Positions 43,387-52,192 of a DNA stretch of 64,000 bases are shown here, one piece after another. The notes beneath the pieces were generated by a model. It was not told the origin of the DNA. It did no database searches and saw only the letters and a list, made by a program, of their open reading frames with translations. The position numbers were made by a program, and so were the translations under genes. How positions within the stretch are numbered: the stretch's first letter is position 1; the number at the start of each line of letters is the position of its first letter. Source of the DNA: Streptomonospora sp. PA3. Lineage in GTDB: Bacteria > Actinomycetota > Actinomycetes > Streptosporangiales > Streptosporangiaceae. The DNA lies in contig NZ_VTZW01000019.1 in the NCBI RefSeq assembly GCF_009728995.1, positions 1 through 64,000 on the forward strand, read 5' to 3'.

Positions 43387-44040
43387 TTGAACGAGCCCCT
43401 TTTCGGCGCCGAGCCCGTCACCGTCGCGCCCGGGGCGGTGCACCTGCCCGGCTGGCTGGGCGCCGAGGCCCAGCGCGACCTCGTCGAGCGCTGCCGGGAG
43501 TGGTCCCGCGGCCCCGGCGGGATGATCCGGCACCGCATGCCGCGGGGCGGCGTGATGAGCGTGCGCATGACCGCCCTCGGGTGGTTCTGGGAGCCCTACC
43601 GCTACTCGCGCACCCTGCCCGGCGGCGAGCCGGTGCCGCCGTTCCCCCGCGTCCTGGGCGAACTGGCCCGCGACGGGGTGGCCGCCGCCTTCGGCGCACC
43701 GCCCGGCCCCGACACTCCGCCCTACGACGTCGCCCTGGTGAACTTCTACGACGCCGGCGCCAGGATGGGCATGCACCAGGACCGCGACGAGCAGGCGGAT
43801 GTGCCCGTGGTATCGCTGAGCCTGGGTGACGCCTGCGTCTTCCGGTTCGGCAACACCCGCACCCGCGCGCGCCCCTACACCGACGTGGAACTGGCCAGCG
43901 GCGACCTGTTCGTCTTCGGCGGCCCGGCGCGGATGGCCTATCACGGGGTGCCGCGCACCCGGCCGGGTACGGCGCCGCCCGGACTCGGCCTGGCGGAAGG
44001 GCGGCTGAACATCACCATCCGCGCCTCCGGACTGGGCTGA
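43387..44040 (+). CDS. alkB: AlkB family alkylated-DNA repair dioxygenase
   Basis: Fe(II)/2-oxoglutarate dioxygenase of 217 residues that removes methyl groups from 1-methyladenine and 3-methylcytosine. Iron ligands are H130 and D132 in MGMHQDRDE and H186 in AYHGVPR. The 2-oxoglutarate arginine is in LNITIRAS. VSLSLGDACVFRFG and NFYDAGARMG match the E. coli protein closely, and so does the length. The start is TTG at 43387, which gives an N-terminus (NEPLFGAEPVTVAPGAVHL) that aligns with the family; no strong ribosome site is seen. Confidence 0.9.
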   Translation: MNEPLFGAEPVTVAPGAVHLPGWLGAEAQRDLVERCREWSRGPGGMIRHRMPRGGVMSVRMTALGWFWEPYRYSRTLPGGEPVPPFPRVLGELARDGVAAAFGAPPGPDTPPYDVALVNFYDAGARMGMHQDRDEQADVPVVSLSLGDACVFRFGNTRTRARPYTDVELASGDLFVFGGPARMAYHGVPRTRPGTAPPGLGLAEGRLNITIRASGLG

Positions 44041-44139
44041 GCCGATCACGCGGGCCCGCCCGCGGCCGGCCCGCCCCTGCGGTCCGGATGATCGCGCACG
44101 CCTCCCACGGGCGCGAGGCCGCGGCAAGCCGCGGGGCGC

Positions 44140-45945
44140 TCAGCCGCGGATGAGGTCGCGGATGTTCACCCACAACAGCACGACGACGATCAGCGCGGTG
44201 GGTACCAGCAGCGCGATCCGCCAGGCCACGGCGAAGGCGACGATGATCCCGGCGATCAGTCCGCCGACGACGAGCACGATCGCCACCCCGGTCAGGAACG
44301 AGGTCAGCTTGCGGCGTGCGACGGCGTCGATCAGGGCGAAGGCCAGTACCACCCCGATCATGGCCGGGGCGGTGTAGGTGCCGCGCACGAGCAGCATGCC
44401 GCCCAGCGCGCAGATGAGCAGCGGCGTGCTCAGCGCCGCCCACACGTGCAGGAACCGGGTGGTGCGCTGCTGGCCGGTGGCATAGGGCAGGTGGGGGCGG
44501 TGCAGGTGCTCGGTGGGCGTGGGGGCCACGGGCCGCTCGCCGGCCAGCGCGTCGCGGCAGGAGTCGCGTTCGTCGGCCATCATGGCGCGGCGGCGGTAGG
44601 TGGCGGAGAGCTCCCGCTCGTCGGCGCGGATCCGCTCGTCGTACTCCTGGGCGCGGCTCTGGGAGTGGCTCTCGTGGCCGAGGACGAGCCGGGCCGCCGA
44701 GAGCCGGCGCAGGGCGTCGCGCCGGCGGACGATCTCGGCGTCGGCTTCGGCGATGCCCTTCTCCAGGTCGCCCAGATGGGCGGCGAGCTCGGCGCGCGCG
44801 GCCTGCTCGGTGGGCGCGACCTTCTGCAGGCCCACCCAGGCCAGCGGGTCGGCCCAGGACCAGCGGATGGTGCCGTCGCGCTCGTAGCGGGGGCCGCTGG
44901 GCGCCCGCTCGCCCTCGAAGAAGTCGCGGGTGTCGCGGCCCCACAGGCCGCGGAAGCCGCGCACCCAGGGGGTGTCGTCGTCGATGATGTGGGCGCGCCA
45001 TTCCAGGTCGGCGCCGGGTCCCACCCGCGTGCCGTCGCCGCGCGCGTAGTCGACGAAGGGCACGCCGATGCCGTGCCGGACGATGGCGCTGTCGCTGCGG
45101 AACAGCCGCAGGGTCAGCCGCCGCCACATCCGCACGGCGCCGCGCAGCACCGCTGGGTCGACCTGGATGAGGTAGTCGCCGGGCAGCATCTGGTGGGAGT
45201 GGGAGCCGGCGCCGACGAAGATGACGGGGTGGTCGCCCTCGCGCCGCAGCTCCTTGTCGTCCCAGCTGCGCCGCAGGTCGTCGCCGTAGTACTCGTGAGA
45301 GGACGCGCCCACCCACATCGGCCGGGTGCGGCCCTGGGAGTCCTCGACCAGGTAGACGGTGACCTTCTCCCAGTCGGCCTCGTGGTCGTTGACGCCGCCG
45401 TAGGTGGAGCGCCAGTCGTTCATGGCGTAGAAGAACCAGTACTGCAGGGCGATGTAGCCGCCCTCGCGCACGACGCGCCCGTAGTAGCTGGCAGGGCGGT
45501 CGGCGCCGCCGATCCGGTCGCGGTAGCGGGTGGCGGCCGCGGCTGCCACGCCTCCGGGGACGGCGCCGCGGATCAGCAGGGAGAGCTTCATCAGGATGTC
45601 GACCACGCGGCCGAGGACGCCCACGGCGGCCAGGCGGCCGCTGCGCGGGATGACCCGGCGGGCGGACCGGCGGTGCCGGCGCGCCTCGGCGCGCAGCGAA
45701 GACTCCTGGACGAAGCGCAGGTGCTTGTAGCGGCCGGGCCATTCGCGCTCGGCGTCGGCCAGGCGGTCGAGGGTGAGCTCGCCCGCCGGGACGCATTCGA
45801 CCTCCTTGCCGTCGCCGTCTTCGCACCACAGGCTGCAGCAGCGCACGTAGGCGTCGACGTCAGCGGGAAAGAAGAGCTCGCCCCGGGTGAACACGAGGAC
45901 GGGCTCATAAGCACGCAGGAGTTCGAGGTCGGATTTCGTACCCAT
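44140..45945 (-). CDS. Vps62-like membrane protein
   Basis: Predicted 601-residue protein. An N-terminal region has ELLRAYEPVLVFTRGELFFP and a cysteine pair (RCCSLWC). The middle carries ALQYWFFYAMNDWRSTYGGV and NDHEADWEKVTVYL, the pattern of the Vps62/DUF946 family known from fungi, plants and bacteria, with SHEYYGDDLRRSW and AGSHSHQM further on. A coiled-coil stretch follows (about 400-470). Finally, about five C-terminal membrane helices lie within residues 500-598, for example FLTGVAIVLVVGGLIAGIIV. The function is unknown. The combination suggests a membrane-anchored cytoplasmic or surface domain. It is divergent from the small HTH gene. Confidence 0.65.
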   Translation of the reverse strand: MGTKSDLELLRAYEPVLVFTRGELFFPADVDAYVRCCSLWCEDGDGKEVECVPAGELTLDRLADAEREWPGRYKHLRFVQESSLRAEARRHRRSARRVIPRSGRLAAVGVLGRVVDILMKLSLLIRGAVPGGVAAAAATRYRDRIGGADRPASYYGRVVREGGYIALQYWFFYAMNDWRSTYGGVNDHEADWEKVTVYLVEDSQGRTRPMWVGASSHEYYGDDLRRSWDDKELRREGDHPVIFVGAGSHSHQMLPGDYLIQVDPAVLRGAVRMWRRLTLRLFRSDSAIVRHGIGVPFVDYARGDGTRVGPGADLEWRAHIIDDDTPWVRGFRGLWGRDTRDFFEGERAPSGPRYERDGTIRWSWADPLAWVGLQKVAPTEQAARAELAAHLGDLEKGIAEADAEIVRRRDALRRLSAARLVLGHESHSQSRAQEYDERIRADERELSATYRRRAMMADERDSCRDALAGERPVAPTPTEHLHRPHLPYATGQQRTTRFLHVWAALSTPLLICALGGMLLVRGTYTAPAMIGVVLAFALIDAVARRKLTSFLTGVAIVLVVGGLIAGIIVAFAVAWRIALLVPTALIVVVLLWVNIRDLIRG

Positions 45946-46082
45946 GATCGCTGCTGACCTTATTGCATCCGGTGCAGGCGCCGCATCGCGCGCTGTGCGG
46001 CGGGTCCCGGCGCGGGCGGGGTCGCCGGGCGGGCGTGGTAGCGGGCGGCTGCCGACCGTGTCCCGCGCAGGTCGGCGCGGCG

Positions 46083-46088
46083 TAGGTT
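46083..46088 (+). promoter_or_regulatory. Leaderless -10 box, small HTH gene
   Basis: TAGGTT followed by 6 nt and the ATG at 46095. Confidence 0.5.
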
Positions 46089-46094
46089 GGGGGT

Positions 46095-46322
46095 ATGGAG
46101 GAGGATCTGATCGCTCCGCTGCTGGAGTCCGCTCGGGGGGACGCGCCGCTGGCCGCCCTGCGCGCCACCGTCGAACTGCGCCAGGAGGTCGAGCGCCTGG
46201 AGGCGATCCAGGTGCGGCGCGCCCGGATGCAGGGCTACACCTGGAGCGAGATCGCCGTGATCCTGGGCATCAGCAAGCAGGCGGTGCACAAGAAGTACGG
46301 CGGCGCCCGCAAGGAGAAGTGA
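46095..46322 (+). CDS. Small helix-turn-helix protein
   Basis: Protein of 75 residues. The second half forms a sigma-factor- or recombinase-like helix-turn-helix (MQGYTWSEIAVILGISKQAV, then HKKYGGARKEK). The first half is an amphipathic helix rich in Glu and Leu that could dimerise. Such small standalone HTH proteins are common in actinobacteria, often without assigned roles. It has no partner protein nearby except the divergent Vps62-like gene. The ATG is chosen because the -10 box lies 6 nt before it. Confidence 0.75.
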   Translation: MEEDLIAPLLESARGDAPLAALRATVELRQEVERLEAIQVRRARMQGYTWSEIAVILGISKQAVHKKYGGARKEK

Positions 46323-46377
46323 GCGCGCTCCGCTCGTACGCGGCCCCGGGCGCCCGGGGCCGCGCGCGAGCGGCGGC

Positions 46378-47373
46378 TCAGCCGACGCGTTCGGGCGCGC
46401 GGGCGCGCCCGGGTGCGCCGGAGTCGGTGGCGGGGGCCGGCGGAGCCGGTGCCTGCGAGCCGGCGGCTCCGGCGCCGCTGCGCTTCGGGCGGAGGGCGCG
46501 GCCGTCTCCGCGGGCGGCTCCGATTCCCGCCGCCACCACCAGTGCCATACCCGCGATCTGGATCCAGGCGGGCCATTGGCCGATGACGGCCATTCCCATC
46601 AGCAGGGCGACCGCGGGTTCGAGGCTGGCGAAGGTGGAGAAGGCGGAGCGGCTCATGCGCTGCAGCACCACCATCTCCAGCAGGAACGGCACCAGGGGGA
46701 AGAGGACCGCGATCACCAGGGTGACCGCCAGCACGTGCCCCGGGTCGGGCGCGGCCAGTACCGGCGGCAGGCCGAGGGGGGCGGTCAGCACCGCGCCGAC
46801 CGCCATCGCGACGGCCAGCCCGTGCACCGCCTTGAACCGGCTGCCAACGCGCTGGGTGAGCACGATGTAGAGGGCCACGCACACGGCGCCGGACAGCCCC
46901 AGCGCGATGCCCACCGCGTCGGCGCCGCCCGTCCACGGGCGGGTCAGCAGCAGCACCCCCGCCGCGGCGGCCGCGATCCACACGCCTTCGCGCCGGCGCC
47001 GGAGCGCCAGCACCGCAACGGCCAGCGGCCCGAGGAACTCCAGTGCGGTGGCCGTGCCCAGGTCGATCCGGGCCGTCGCAGCGGAGTAGAGGACCATCAT
47101 CCCCGCGCTCGCTGTGCCCAGGATCACGGCTGCGCCCAGGTCGCGCGGCGTCGCCGAGCGCAGGGCGCGCCACAGGGGGCGCCCGCCCAGCGCCGCCAGG
47201 ATGAGCGCCGCCCACAGCAGGCGCAGCCAGGTCACGCCCAGGGGGCCGGCCTCGCTGAAGGCCCGCACGGCCAGGGCGCTTCCGGTGTGCAGCACGAACA
47301 TGCCCGCGAGCAGCAGCAGGGCGGGCGGGATCCGGTTCAGGGCAGCACGTACCGGGGTCGCGGAGGTGATCAT
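46378..47373 (-). CDS. EamA family exporter (RhtA-like)
   Basis: DMT-superfamily transporter of 331 residues with ten predicted membrane helices in two EamA repeats (IPPALLLLAGMFVLHTGSAL at the first; AFSTFASLEPAVALLMGMAV late). The pattern ATALEFLGPLAVAVLAL and the second-repeat SLEPAVALLMG resemble RhtA, the threonine/homoserine exporter. A low-complexity C-terminal tail (GAGAAGSQAPAPPAPATDSG) follows the last helix. The ATG at 47373 gives a membrane start shortly after a basic residue. It is divergent from a LysR gene 72 bp away, which probably regulates it. The substrate is not shown. Confidence 0.84.
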   Translation of the reverse strand: MITSATPVRAALNRIPPALLLLAGMFVLHTGSALAVRAFSEAGPLGVTWLRLLWAALILAALGGRPLWRALRSATPRDLGAAVILGTASAGMMVLYSAATARIDLGTATALEFLGPLAVAVLALRRRREGVWIAAAAAGVLLLTRPWTGGADAVGIALGLSGAVCVALYIVLTQRVGSRFKAVHGLAVAMAVGAVLTAPLGLPPVLAAPDPGHVLAVTLVIAVLFPLVPFLLEMVVLQRMSRSAFSTFASLEPAVALLMGMAVIGQWPAWIQIAGMALVVAAGIGAARGDGRALRPKRSGAGAAGSQAPAPPAPATDSGAPGRARAPERVG

Positions 47374-47432
47374 GGGATCATTCCACTCACCACGTCTGTT
47401 TCTGTCCACGGACCGTTGGCGGATCGATCGTG

Positions 47433-47438
47433 TAGTTT
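47433..47438 (+). promoter_or_regulatory. Leaderless -10 box, first LysR gene
   Basis: TAGTTT followed by 6 nt and the ATG at 47445. Confidence 0.5.
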
Positions 47439-47444
47439 CGGTGG

Positions 47445-48404
47445 ATGGACTTGACGCGGTTGCGGCTGCTGGTGGAGCTGGAGCGGCTGGGGACCATGGC
47501 GGCGGTCTCGGAGACGACGGGGATGGGCACCTCCGCGGTCTCCAAGCACTTCGCCGTGCTGGAGCGCGAGGCGGGCGCGCAGCTGCTCGTGCCCGACGGG
47601 CGCCGGGTGCGCCTGACCCCGGCCGGCCATCGGCTCGCGCGCCACGCCGCCGACATCCTCGCGAGGGTCGACACCGCGCGGGCCGAACTGGCGGGCGAGG
47701 GCGAGCCGGTGGGGCGGGTGGAGCTGGTGAGCTTCGTCAGCGTGGCCGGGCCCATCGTGCTCCCGGCGGTGCGCCGCCTGCAGGCTGACCATCCCGGTAT
47801 CGAGGTGCGGTTGGTCGAGCACGAGCCCGACGAGGCGCTGGAGCTGCTGCAGTCGGGGGCCGCCGACCTGGGATTGCTCTACGACTACAGCCTGGTGCCG
47901 CGGCGCTTCCCGGGCACCCTGACGCTGCGGCCGATCGGCACCGAGCCGCTGCTTTTGTCCCAGCCCTCGGGCGGGGAGGCCACCAGCCGCATCATGACCC
48001 GGCGCCGGCTGAGCGGGCTCGCCGAGGCGTCGTGGATCGCCAACTCGCGCGGCAGCGACGAGGACGAACTGGTCCGGCGGCTGTGCGCCGGCGCCGGGTT
48101 CGCGCCGCGCATCCGGCACCGCATCGACAACCTGGAGATCGTCGAGCAGGTGGTGGCGGCGGGGATGGGGGTGGGGGTCATGCCCAAACTCGCCGCGGCC
48201 GCGCGCCGCGGAGTGGTCCACTCCCCGCTGGGCGACCTCGGCGGCACCCGGCGGATCTCGCTGGCGAGCAGTGCCGGGGGCTGGGCGTGGCGGCCGATCG
48301 CGCTGCTGGCCGACTACCTGTGGCAGGCCGCGCAGGGGGTGCTGGACGACGTCGCCCCGACCCCTCCGGTCTCCGGCCGCGGGTCCGGCGGCGCCGAGGA
48401 GTGA
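47445..48404 (+). CDS. LysR family transcriptional regulator
   Basis: Regulator of 319 residues. The winged helix-turn-helix is at 1-60 (LRLLVELERLGTMAAVSETT, SKHFAVLEREAGAQLL). The effector-binding domain covers about 90-300 (VGRVELVSFVSVAGPIVLPA, EVRLVEHEPDEALELLQSGA). The divergent exporter gene shares the 72-bp intergenic region, which is a typical LysR arrangement, so it probably controls that exporter. The start fits a leaderless mRNA. The first recognition helix is less canonical than in the next LysR gene. Confidence 0.87.
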   Translation: MDLTRLRLLVELERLGTMAAVSETTGMGTSAVSKHFAVLEREAGAQLLVPDGRRVRLTPAGHRLARHAADILARVDTARAELAGEGEPVGRVELVSFVSVAGPIVLPAVRRLQADHPGIEVRLVEHEPDEALELLQSGAADLGLLYDYSLVPRRFPGTLTLRPIGTEPLLLSQPSGGEATSRIMTRRRLSGLAEASWIANSRGSDEDELVRRLCAGAGFAPRIRHRIDNLEIVEQVVAAGMGVGVMPKLAAAARRGVVHSPLGDLGGTRRISLASSAGGWAWRPIALLADYLWQAAQGVLDDVAPTPPVSGRGSGGAEE

Positions 48405-48416
48405 GGTGACGGCCGC

Positions 48417-49358
48417 TCAGGCCGCGTCGCCCCCGGAGACCATCAGCGGTCCCACCGAGGGCACCGGGACCTTGGTCGCGGCCTCGCGTACCGCGCTCAG
48501 CAGCGGCTCGGTGGTGTAGCCCGCCCGGCTGAGGGCGACGATGTGGCGGCGGGCGGTGTTGCGCACGGTGCGGACCACGATGTGCGGCGCGGACAGCCCG
48601 GCCCAGCCCAGGCGCGGCATCAGCGCCACGCCCAGCCCGGCCTGCACGAGCGCGAAGACGGCGCTGAACTCGTGGACGGTGTGGGCCACCCGCGGGTGGA
48701 AGCCCGCCTGGTGGCAGGCCGCGGTCACGCAGTCGTACCAGGGAGACCCCGGCGCCGACATGATCCAGTCGGCGTCGGCGAGATCGCCGGCCAGCTCCAG
48801 GTCGTTGGAGGCGGCCAGCGGGTGGTGATAGGGCAGCACCGCGTCGAAGGGCTCCACCATGATCGGGTCGATCTGGAACTCGGTGGTGCCGCTGGGCGGG
48901 AGGTGCTCCGAGGACATCGTGATGGCGATGTCCAGCTCGCCCGAGCGCAGCATCTCGGTGCTCTCGTCGGGTTCGGCCTGCACGATCTCGAAGCGCCATC
49001 CGGGGTGGGTGCGCGCCAGCCCGGCCACCGCCGGACCCACCAGGTCGCAGATCCCGGTGGCGAAGGAGCCGACGCGGGCGACACCCACCGCGCCCTCGGC
49101 GTACTCGGCCAGATCGGCCTGAGCCCGTTCCATCTCGGCGAAGATGACGTCGGCGTGCTCAAGGAGCACGCGGGCGGCGCCGGTGAGGATGAACCTGCGC
49201 CCCTGCCGTTCAACGAGGGCGACGCCGGTCTCCTTGGCCAGGGCGGCCAGCTGCTGGGAGACCGCCGAGGGCGTCACACCGAGCGATTCGGCCGCGCCGG
49301 CGACCGTCTGGTGGCGGCCCAGGGCCTGCAGCAGCTGCAACCGGCGCACATCGATCAT
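48417..49358 (-). CDS. LysR family transcriptional regulator
   Basis: Second LysR-type regulator, 313 residues, convergent with the first and ending 12 bp from it. The helix-turn-helix is clear: HQTVAGAAESLGVTPSAVSQ then QLAALAKETGVALVERQGRR. The effector domain includes VGVARVGSFATGICDLVGPA and IVQAEPDESTEMLRSGELDI. The protein is of the same size and general plan as its neighbour but not a close copy. It lies downstream of panE on the same strand's far side, and no obvious target gene shares its promoter. ATG at 49358 with a -10 box 6 nt away. Confidence 0.87.
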   Translation of the reverse strand: MIDVRRLQLLQALGRHQTVAGAAESLGVTPSAVSQQLAALAKETGVALVERQGRRFILTGAARVLLEHADVIFAEMERAQADLAEYAEGAVGVARVGSFATGICDLVGPAVAGLARTHPGWRFEIVQAEPDESTEMLRSGELDIAITMSSEHLPPSGTTEFQIDPIMVEPFDAVLPYHHPLAASNDLELAGDLADADWIMSAPGSPWYDCVTAACHQAGFHPRVAHTVHEFSAVFALVQAGLGVALMPRLGWAGLSAPHIVVRTVRNTARRHIVALSRAGYTTEPLLSAVREAATKVPVPSVGPLMVSGGDAA

Positions 49359-49364
49359 GCCCTC

Positions 49365-49370
49365 AATCTA
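49365..49370 (-). promoter_or_regulatory. Leaderless -10 box, second LysR gene
   Basis: TAGATT on the minus strand, 6 nt before the ATG at 49358. Confidence 0.5.
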
Positions 49371-49460
49371 TTCCGCCGCGCAGCGCGGCCGGGGCGCTGT
49401 CGGCGGCCGGCGCCGAATCGGCGGAGTGATCATGGCCACGCAGCCGGCCGGGCGGCCCGC

Positions 49461-50396
49461 TCAGCTCGCGCGGTCGACGCGGCGCAGGTCGGCCACCAGG
49501 CGCTCCACGACGGGCACGGAAACGCCCGCCCGCCGGGCGGCGCGCAGCAGCGCTCCGCCGAGCGCATCGACCTCCATGGGGCGGCCCGCCTCGCGGTCGC
49601 GCAGCATCGACGGCTTGGTGGGCACCGGAGCGGCGTCGAACATCTCCACGACGCGCCCGGTGTCCAGGTCGATGCCGTTGGCCGAGGCGACCGCCGCGAC
49701 CTCCTCGGCCACGGCGACCAGGTCGTCGCGGCGCTGGGCGCGCGCGGTGCCGATGTCGCTGCGGTTGTGGGTGCACACCAGGGCCGTACCGAGCAGGAAC
49801 TGGAACTTGCGCCACAGGACCCCGTCCTCGTCGTCGCTGAGCCGCACCTGCAGGCCGGCCGAGCGCAGGGCCGCCGCCAGGTTCTCCACCCGCTCTTGCG
49901 GCGCCCCGGAGTAGGCGATGTCCAGCGCCGCGAAGGGACTCGTCTGGGCGATGCGGCCGGGCTCGGTGCGGGTGGACTCGACGCGGATCGCGGCGGCCAG
50001 GACGTGGGCGCCGGCGTAGTGGGACCGCAGTAGGTCCATGTGCTCGAAGCCGTTGAGCAGCGGCACGACCAGCGCGCCTTCGGCCAGCTCCGGCGGCACC
50101 CGCTTGAGGGATGCCTCCAGCGCGGTCGCCTTGGGGGCCACGATCAGCACGTCGGCGGGTTCCGTGGCCGCCGACACCGCGGGCACGTCGACCCGGAAGT
50201 CGCCGAGGACGGCGGAGTCGATGCGCAGGCCGTGCGCGGCGATGCGGTCGGCGGTGGACTCGGTGGCCACGACCGTCACCGGGTGCCCGTCGCGGGCGAG
50301 CGCGCCCGCCAGGAGCCCGCCGACCCCGCCGGGGGCGAGGACGGTGATGCGGCCGGGGCCGGCCGCGGATCCGGAGTCGGTGGTGTGCGCGCTCAT
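49461..50396 (-). CDS. panE: Ketopantoate reductase family protein
   Basis: NADPH-dependent reductase of 311 residues that would convert 2-dehydropantoate to pantoate in coenzyme A synthesis. The nucleotide-binding loop is ITVLAPGGVGGLLAGALA. VVPLLNGFEHMDLLRSHYAG and WRKFQFLLGTALVCTHNRSD hold the conserved Asn and catalytic Lys. The C-terminal ApbA domain includes KPSMLRDREAGRPMEVDALG. The ATG at 50396 follows GAGGAAGG. Actinobacteria often carry several paralogues, so pantoate synthesis by this copy is likely but not certain. The GxGxxG loop reads GGVGG, which is a mild deviation. Confidence 0.82.
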   Translation of the reverse strand: MSAHTTDSGSAAGPGRITVLAPGGVGGLLAGALARDGHPVTVVATESTADRIAAHGLRIDSAVLGDFRVDVPAVSAATEPADVLIVAPKATALEASLKRVPPELAEGALVVPLLNGFEHMDLLRSHYAGAHVLAAAIRVESTRTEPGRIAQTSPFAALDIAYSGAPQERVENLAAALRSAGLQVRLSDDEDGVLWRKFQFLLGTALVCTHNRSDIGTARAQRRDDLVAVAEEVAAVASANGIDLDTGRVVEMFDAAPVPTKPSMLRDREAGRPMEVDALGGALLRAARRAGVSVPVVERLVADLRRVDRAS

Positions 50397-50832
50397 GTGC
50401 GGCTGCCTTCCTCGTCGAACGGCCGGACCGGGCGCGGCGCGGCCGCAGGGGCCGGCGCGCCGGAGGATCCATTGTCGCGCCCGTGTTCCGCCGGGGCACC
50501 TTCGGGGTAGCGCCGTCCCCACCGGCAGCAGGCGCGGCCCGGTGGGCGCGGGGCGGACGGCGGCGGACGGCGGTCGAAGCGGCGCCGGCGCGGGAGCCGC
50601 AGGGGGAGCACGGGAAGCGCGGGGCCGATCACGGGGAACGGAGGGTGTGAATTTCTGCGGAACTTTCGTCGCTGTTACTACACAGGCACCTTTCCCTCGT
50701 GTCGTGGCGGCGCAGGCGGCTGCTGCGACGTACCGTCGGAAATACAGCCCACCTCGCCGATCGGTCTGCATCACAGCACCGGGTGCGGCGAGGCCGGGGT
50801 GCGCGGACGCATCGAGAACGGGTGGAAAGAAC
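50397..50832. other. Intergenic stretch upstream of GNAT gene
   Basis: Divergent gap of 436 bp. A less GC-rich patch from about 50640 to 50710 probably holds promoter sequence. No conserved site or gene is recognised. Confidence 0.4.
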
Positions 50833-51387
50833 ATGGAAACTTCGTTGGCGACCAAAACATTCGGTGGAGTTCCGACGCTGCGCTTCCGGTACCTGGGCCC
50901 CGCAGACGTAGACGAGCTGGCCGACCTGTGGGCGGCGCTGCACGAGCAGCACACCTCCACGGCGCCGCACCTCGAGGACATGATCACCCGAGTGACCGCC
51001 GACGAATCGTGGCGCCGCCGCCGGGCGCAGTACCTGGCTTGGCTGAGGGAGCCCGAGACCCTCGCCGTCGTGGCCGAGCGCAACGGGGAGTCGGTGGGCT
51101 ATGCGATGGTGACCGTCCGCGAGAACCAGCAGGGTTCCTGGGACCGGGGCTCGCGCGTCGCCGTCGTGCAGACTCTTTCCGTCCACCCCGACCACACCGG
51201 CACGGGTGTGGGGTCGGGCCTGCTGGAGGAGCTGCGCCGCCAGGTCGGCGGCATGGGCATCCGCGATCTGGAGCTGACCGCCTTGGCCACGAGCTCCGAG
51301 GACATCCGCTTCTTCGAGCAGGAGGGCTTCCGCCCCTTCGTGACGACGATGGTGAGCCGGATCGGCGCGTTCAGCGGCCACGACTGA
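50833..51387 (+). CDS. GNAT family N-acetyltransferase
   Basis: Predicted acetyl-CoA-dependent acyltransferase of 184 residues. Motif A (the acetyl-CoA pyrophosphate loop) reads VQTLSVHPDHTGTGVGSGLL, and motif B is LTALATSSEDIRFFEQEGF. An N-terminal helical part has DVDELADLWAALHEQHTS. The substrate is unknown; similar proteins acetylate small amines, antibiotics or protein N-termini. The ATG at 50833 follows GGTGGAAAG. It ends before a 2.2-kb gene-free repeat region. Confidence 0.85.
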   Translation: METSLATKTFGGVPTLRFRYLGPADVDELADLWAALHEQHTSTAPHLEDMITRVTADESWRRRRAQYLAWLREPETLAVVAERNGESVGYAMVTVRENQQGSWDRGSRVAVVQTLSVHPDHTGTGVGSGLLEELRRQVGGMGIRDLELTALATSSEDIRFFEQEGFRPFVTTMVSRIGAFSGHD

Positions 51388-51450
51388 GCCCTGGTCGCTC
51401 AGACGCGCACGCCCGCTGAACGCTGAACCTGAGCACCGGCATCGTGCAGG

Positions 51451-51530
51451 AACCGGGTGTTCGGGGGTCGAACCGGGTGTTCGGGGGTCGAACCGGGTGT
51501 TCGGGGGTCGAACCGGGTGTTCGGGGGTCG
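51451..51530. repeat. Four perfect 20-bp tandem repeats
   Basis: AACCGGGTGTTCGGGGGTCG occurs four times head to tail without mismatch or spacer (51451, 51471, 51491, 51511), just after the GNAT gene. The absence of spacers rules out CRISPR. The motif CGGGTGTTCG also occurs in the 72-bp modules (for example near 17841). Confidence 0.95.
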
Positions 51531-51742
51531 GGGCACTCAGCGATTCGGTTTGTGCATAGGTCGGGTGCACCAGGCACGGGATCGGCGTGATCGCCGATAG
51601 CCGATGGCTGATATCCGTTCGACGCGATTTGGGGGCGGCGCGCCGCGCCGCCCCCAAGCCCATCGAACCGGGCGCCCTTGGGCTGGAACTGCTGGGAGTA
51701 GCGGTCAGGGCGTGTTGTCGGCAGGCGTGTTGTCGGCAGGAG

Positions 51743-52175
51743 ATACCGGCAGAAGGCCGGCCCCGACGGGGCGGCGAGGGAGGAACGGGGTTCAGCCTGT
51801 GCCCATCGGGCTGGGTGCCCGCCGGTGGCCCACGCGACGAGGGCGGCGACGGCCGCAGGGGGTCCAGCCCGCGCCCACCGGACCCGGTGCCCGCCGGTGA
51901 CCCGTGCGACGGGGGCGGCGAGGACGGCGGATGGCCGGGCCCGAGCCCACCGGTTCGAGTGCCCGCCGGTGACCCGTGCGACGGAGGCGGCGAGGACGGC
52001 GGATGGCCCGGCTATGCGGTCATCGCTTGGTGTCGGCCGATGGCTGATCATCCGGCGCAGCAGCGACGGCCGCACGGGGTCAGCCCGCGCCCACCGGACC
52101 CGGTGCCCGTCGGCGCGGCAGGCGACGGTGGCGGCGAGGGCGGTGGTGGGGCGGCCTACGTCGGGTTTAAGGAGT
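51743..52175. repeat. 72-bp-period tandem array
   Basis: About six units begin near 51743, 51815, 51887, 51959, 52030 and 52103; the central ones are spaced exactly 72 bp. The shared core is GTGCCCGCCGGTGACCCGTG with GACGGNGGCGGCGAGG. Since 72 is divisible by three, a plus-strand frame stays open through them as a 24-residue repeat (VPAGDPCDGGGEDGGWPG), but start and codon patterns do not support a real protein. It is related to the modules at 17620 and 53062. Confidence 0.7.
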
Positions 52176-52192
52176 CGGGCACCCCAGGAGGT

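Noticed and set aside
51451-51530. Possible CRISPR array
   Set aside because: The units are 20 bp without any spacers, and no cas gene is in the window.
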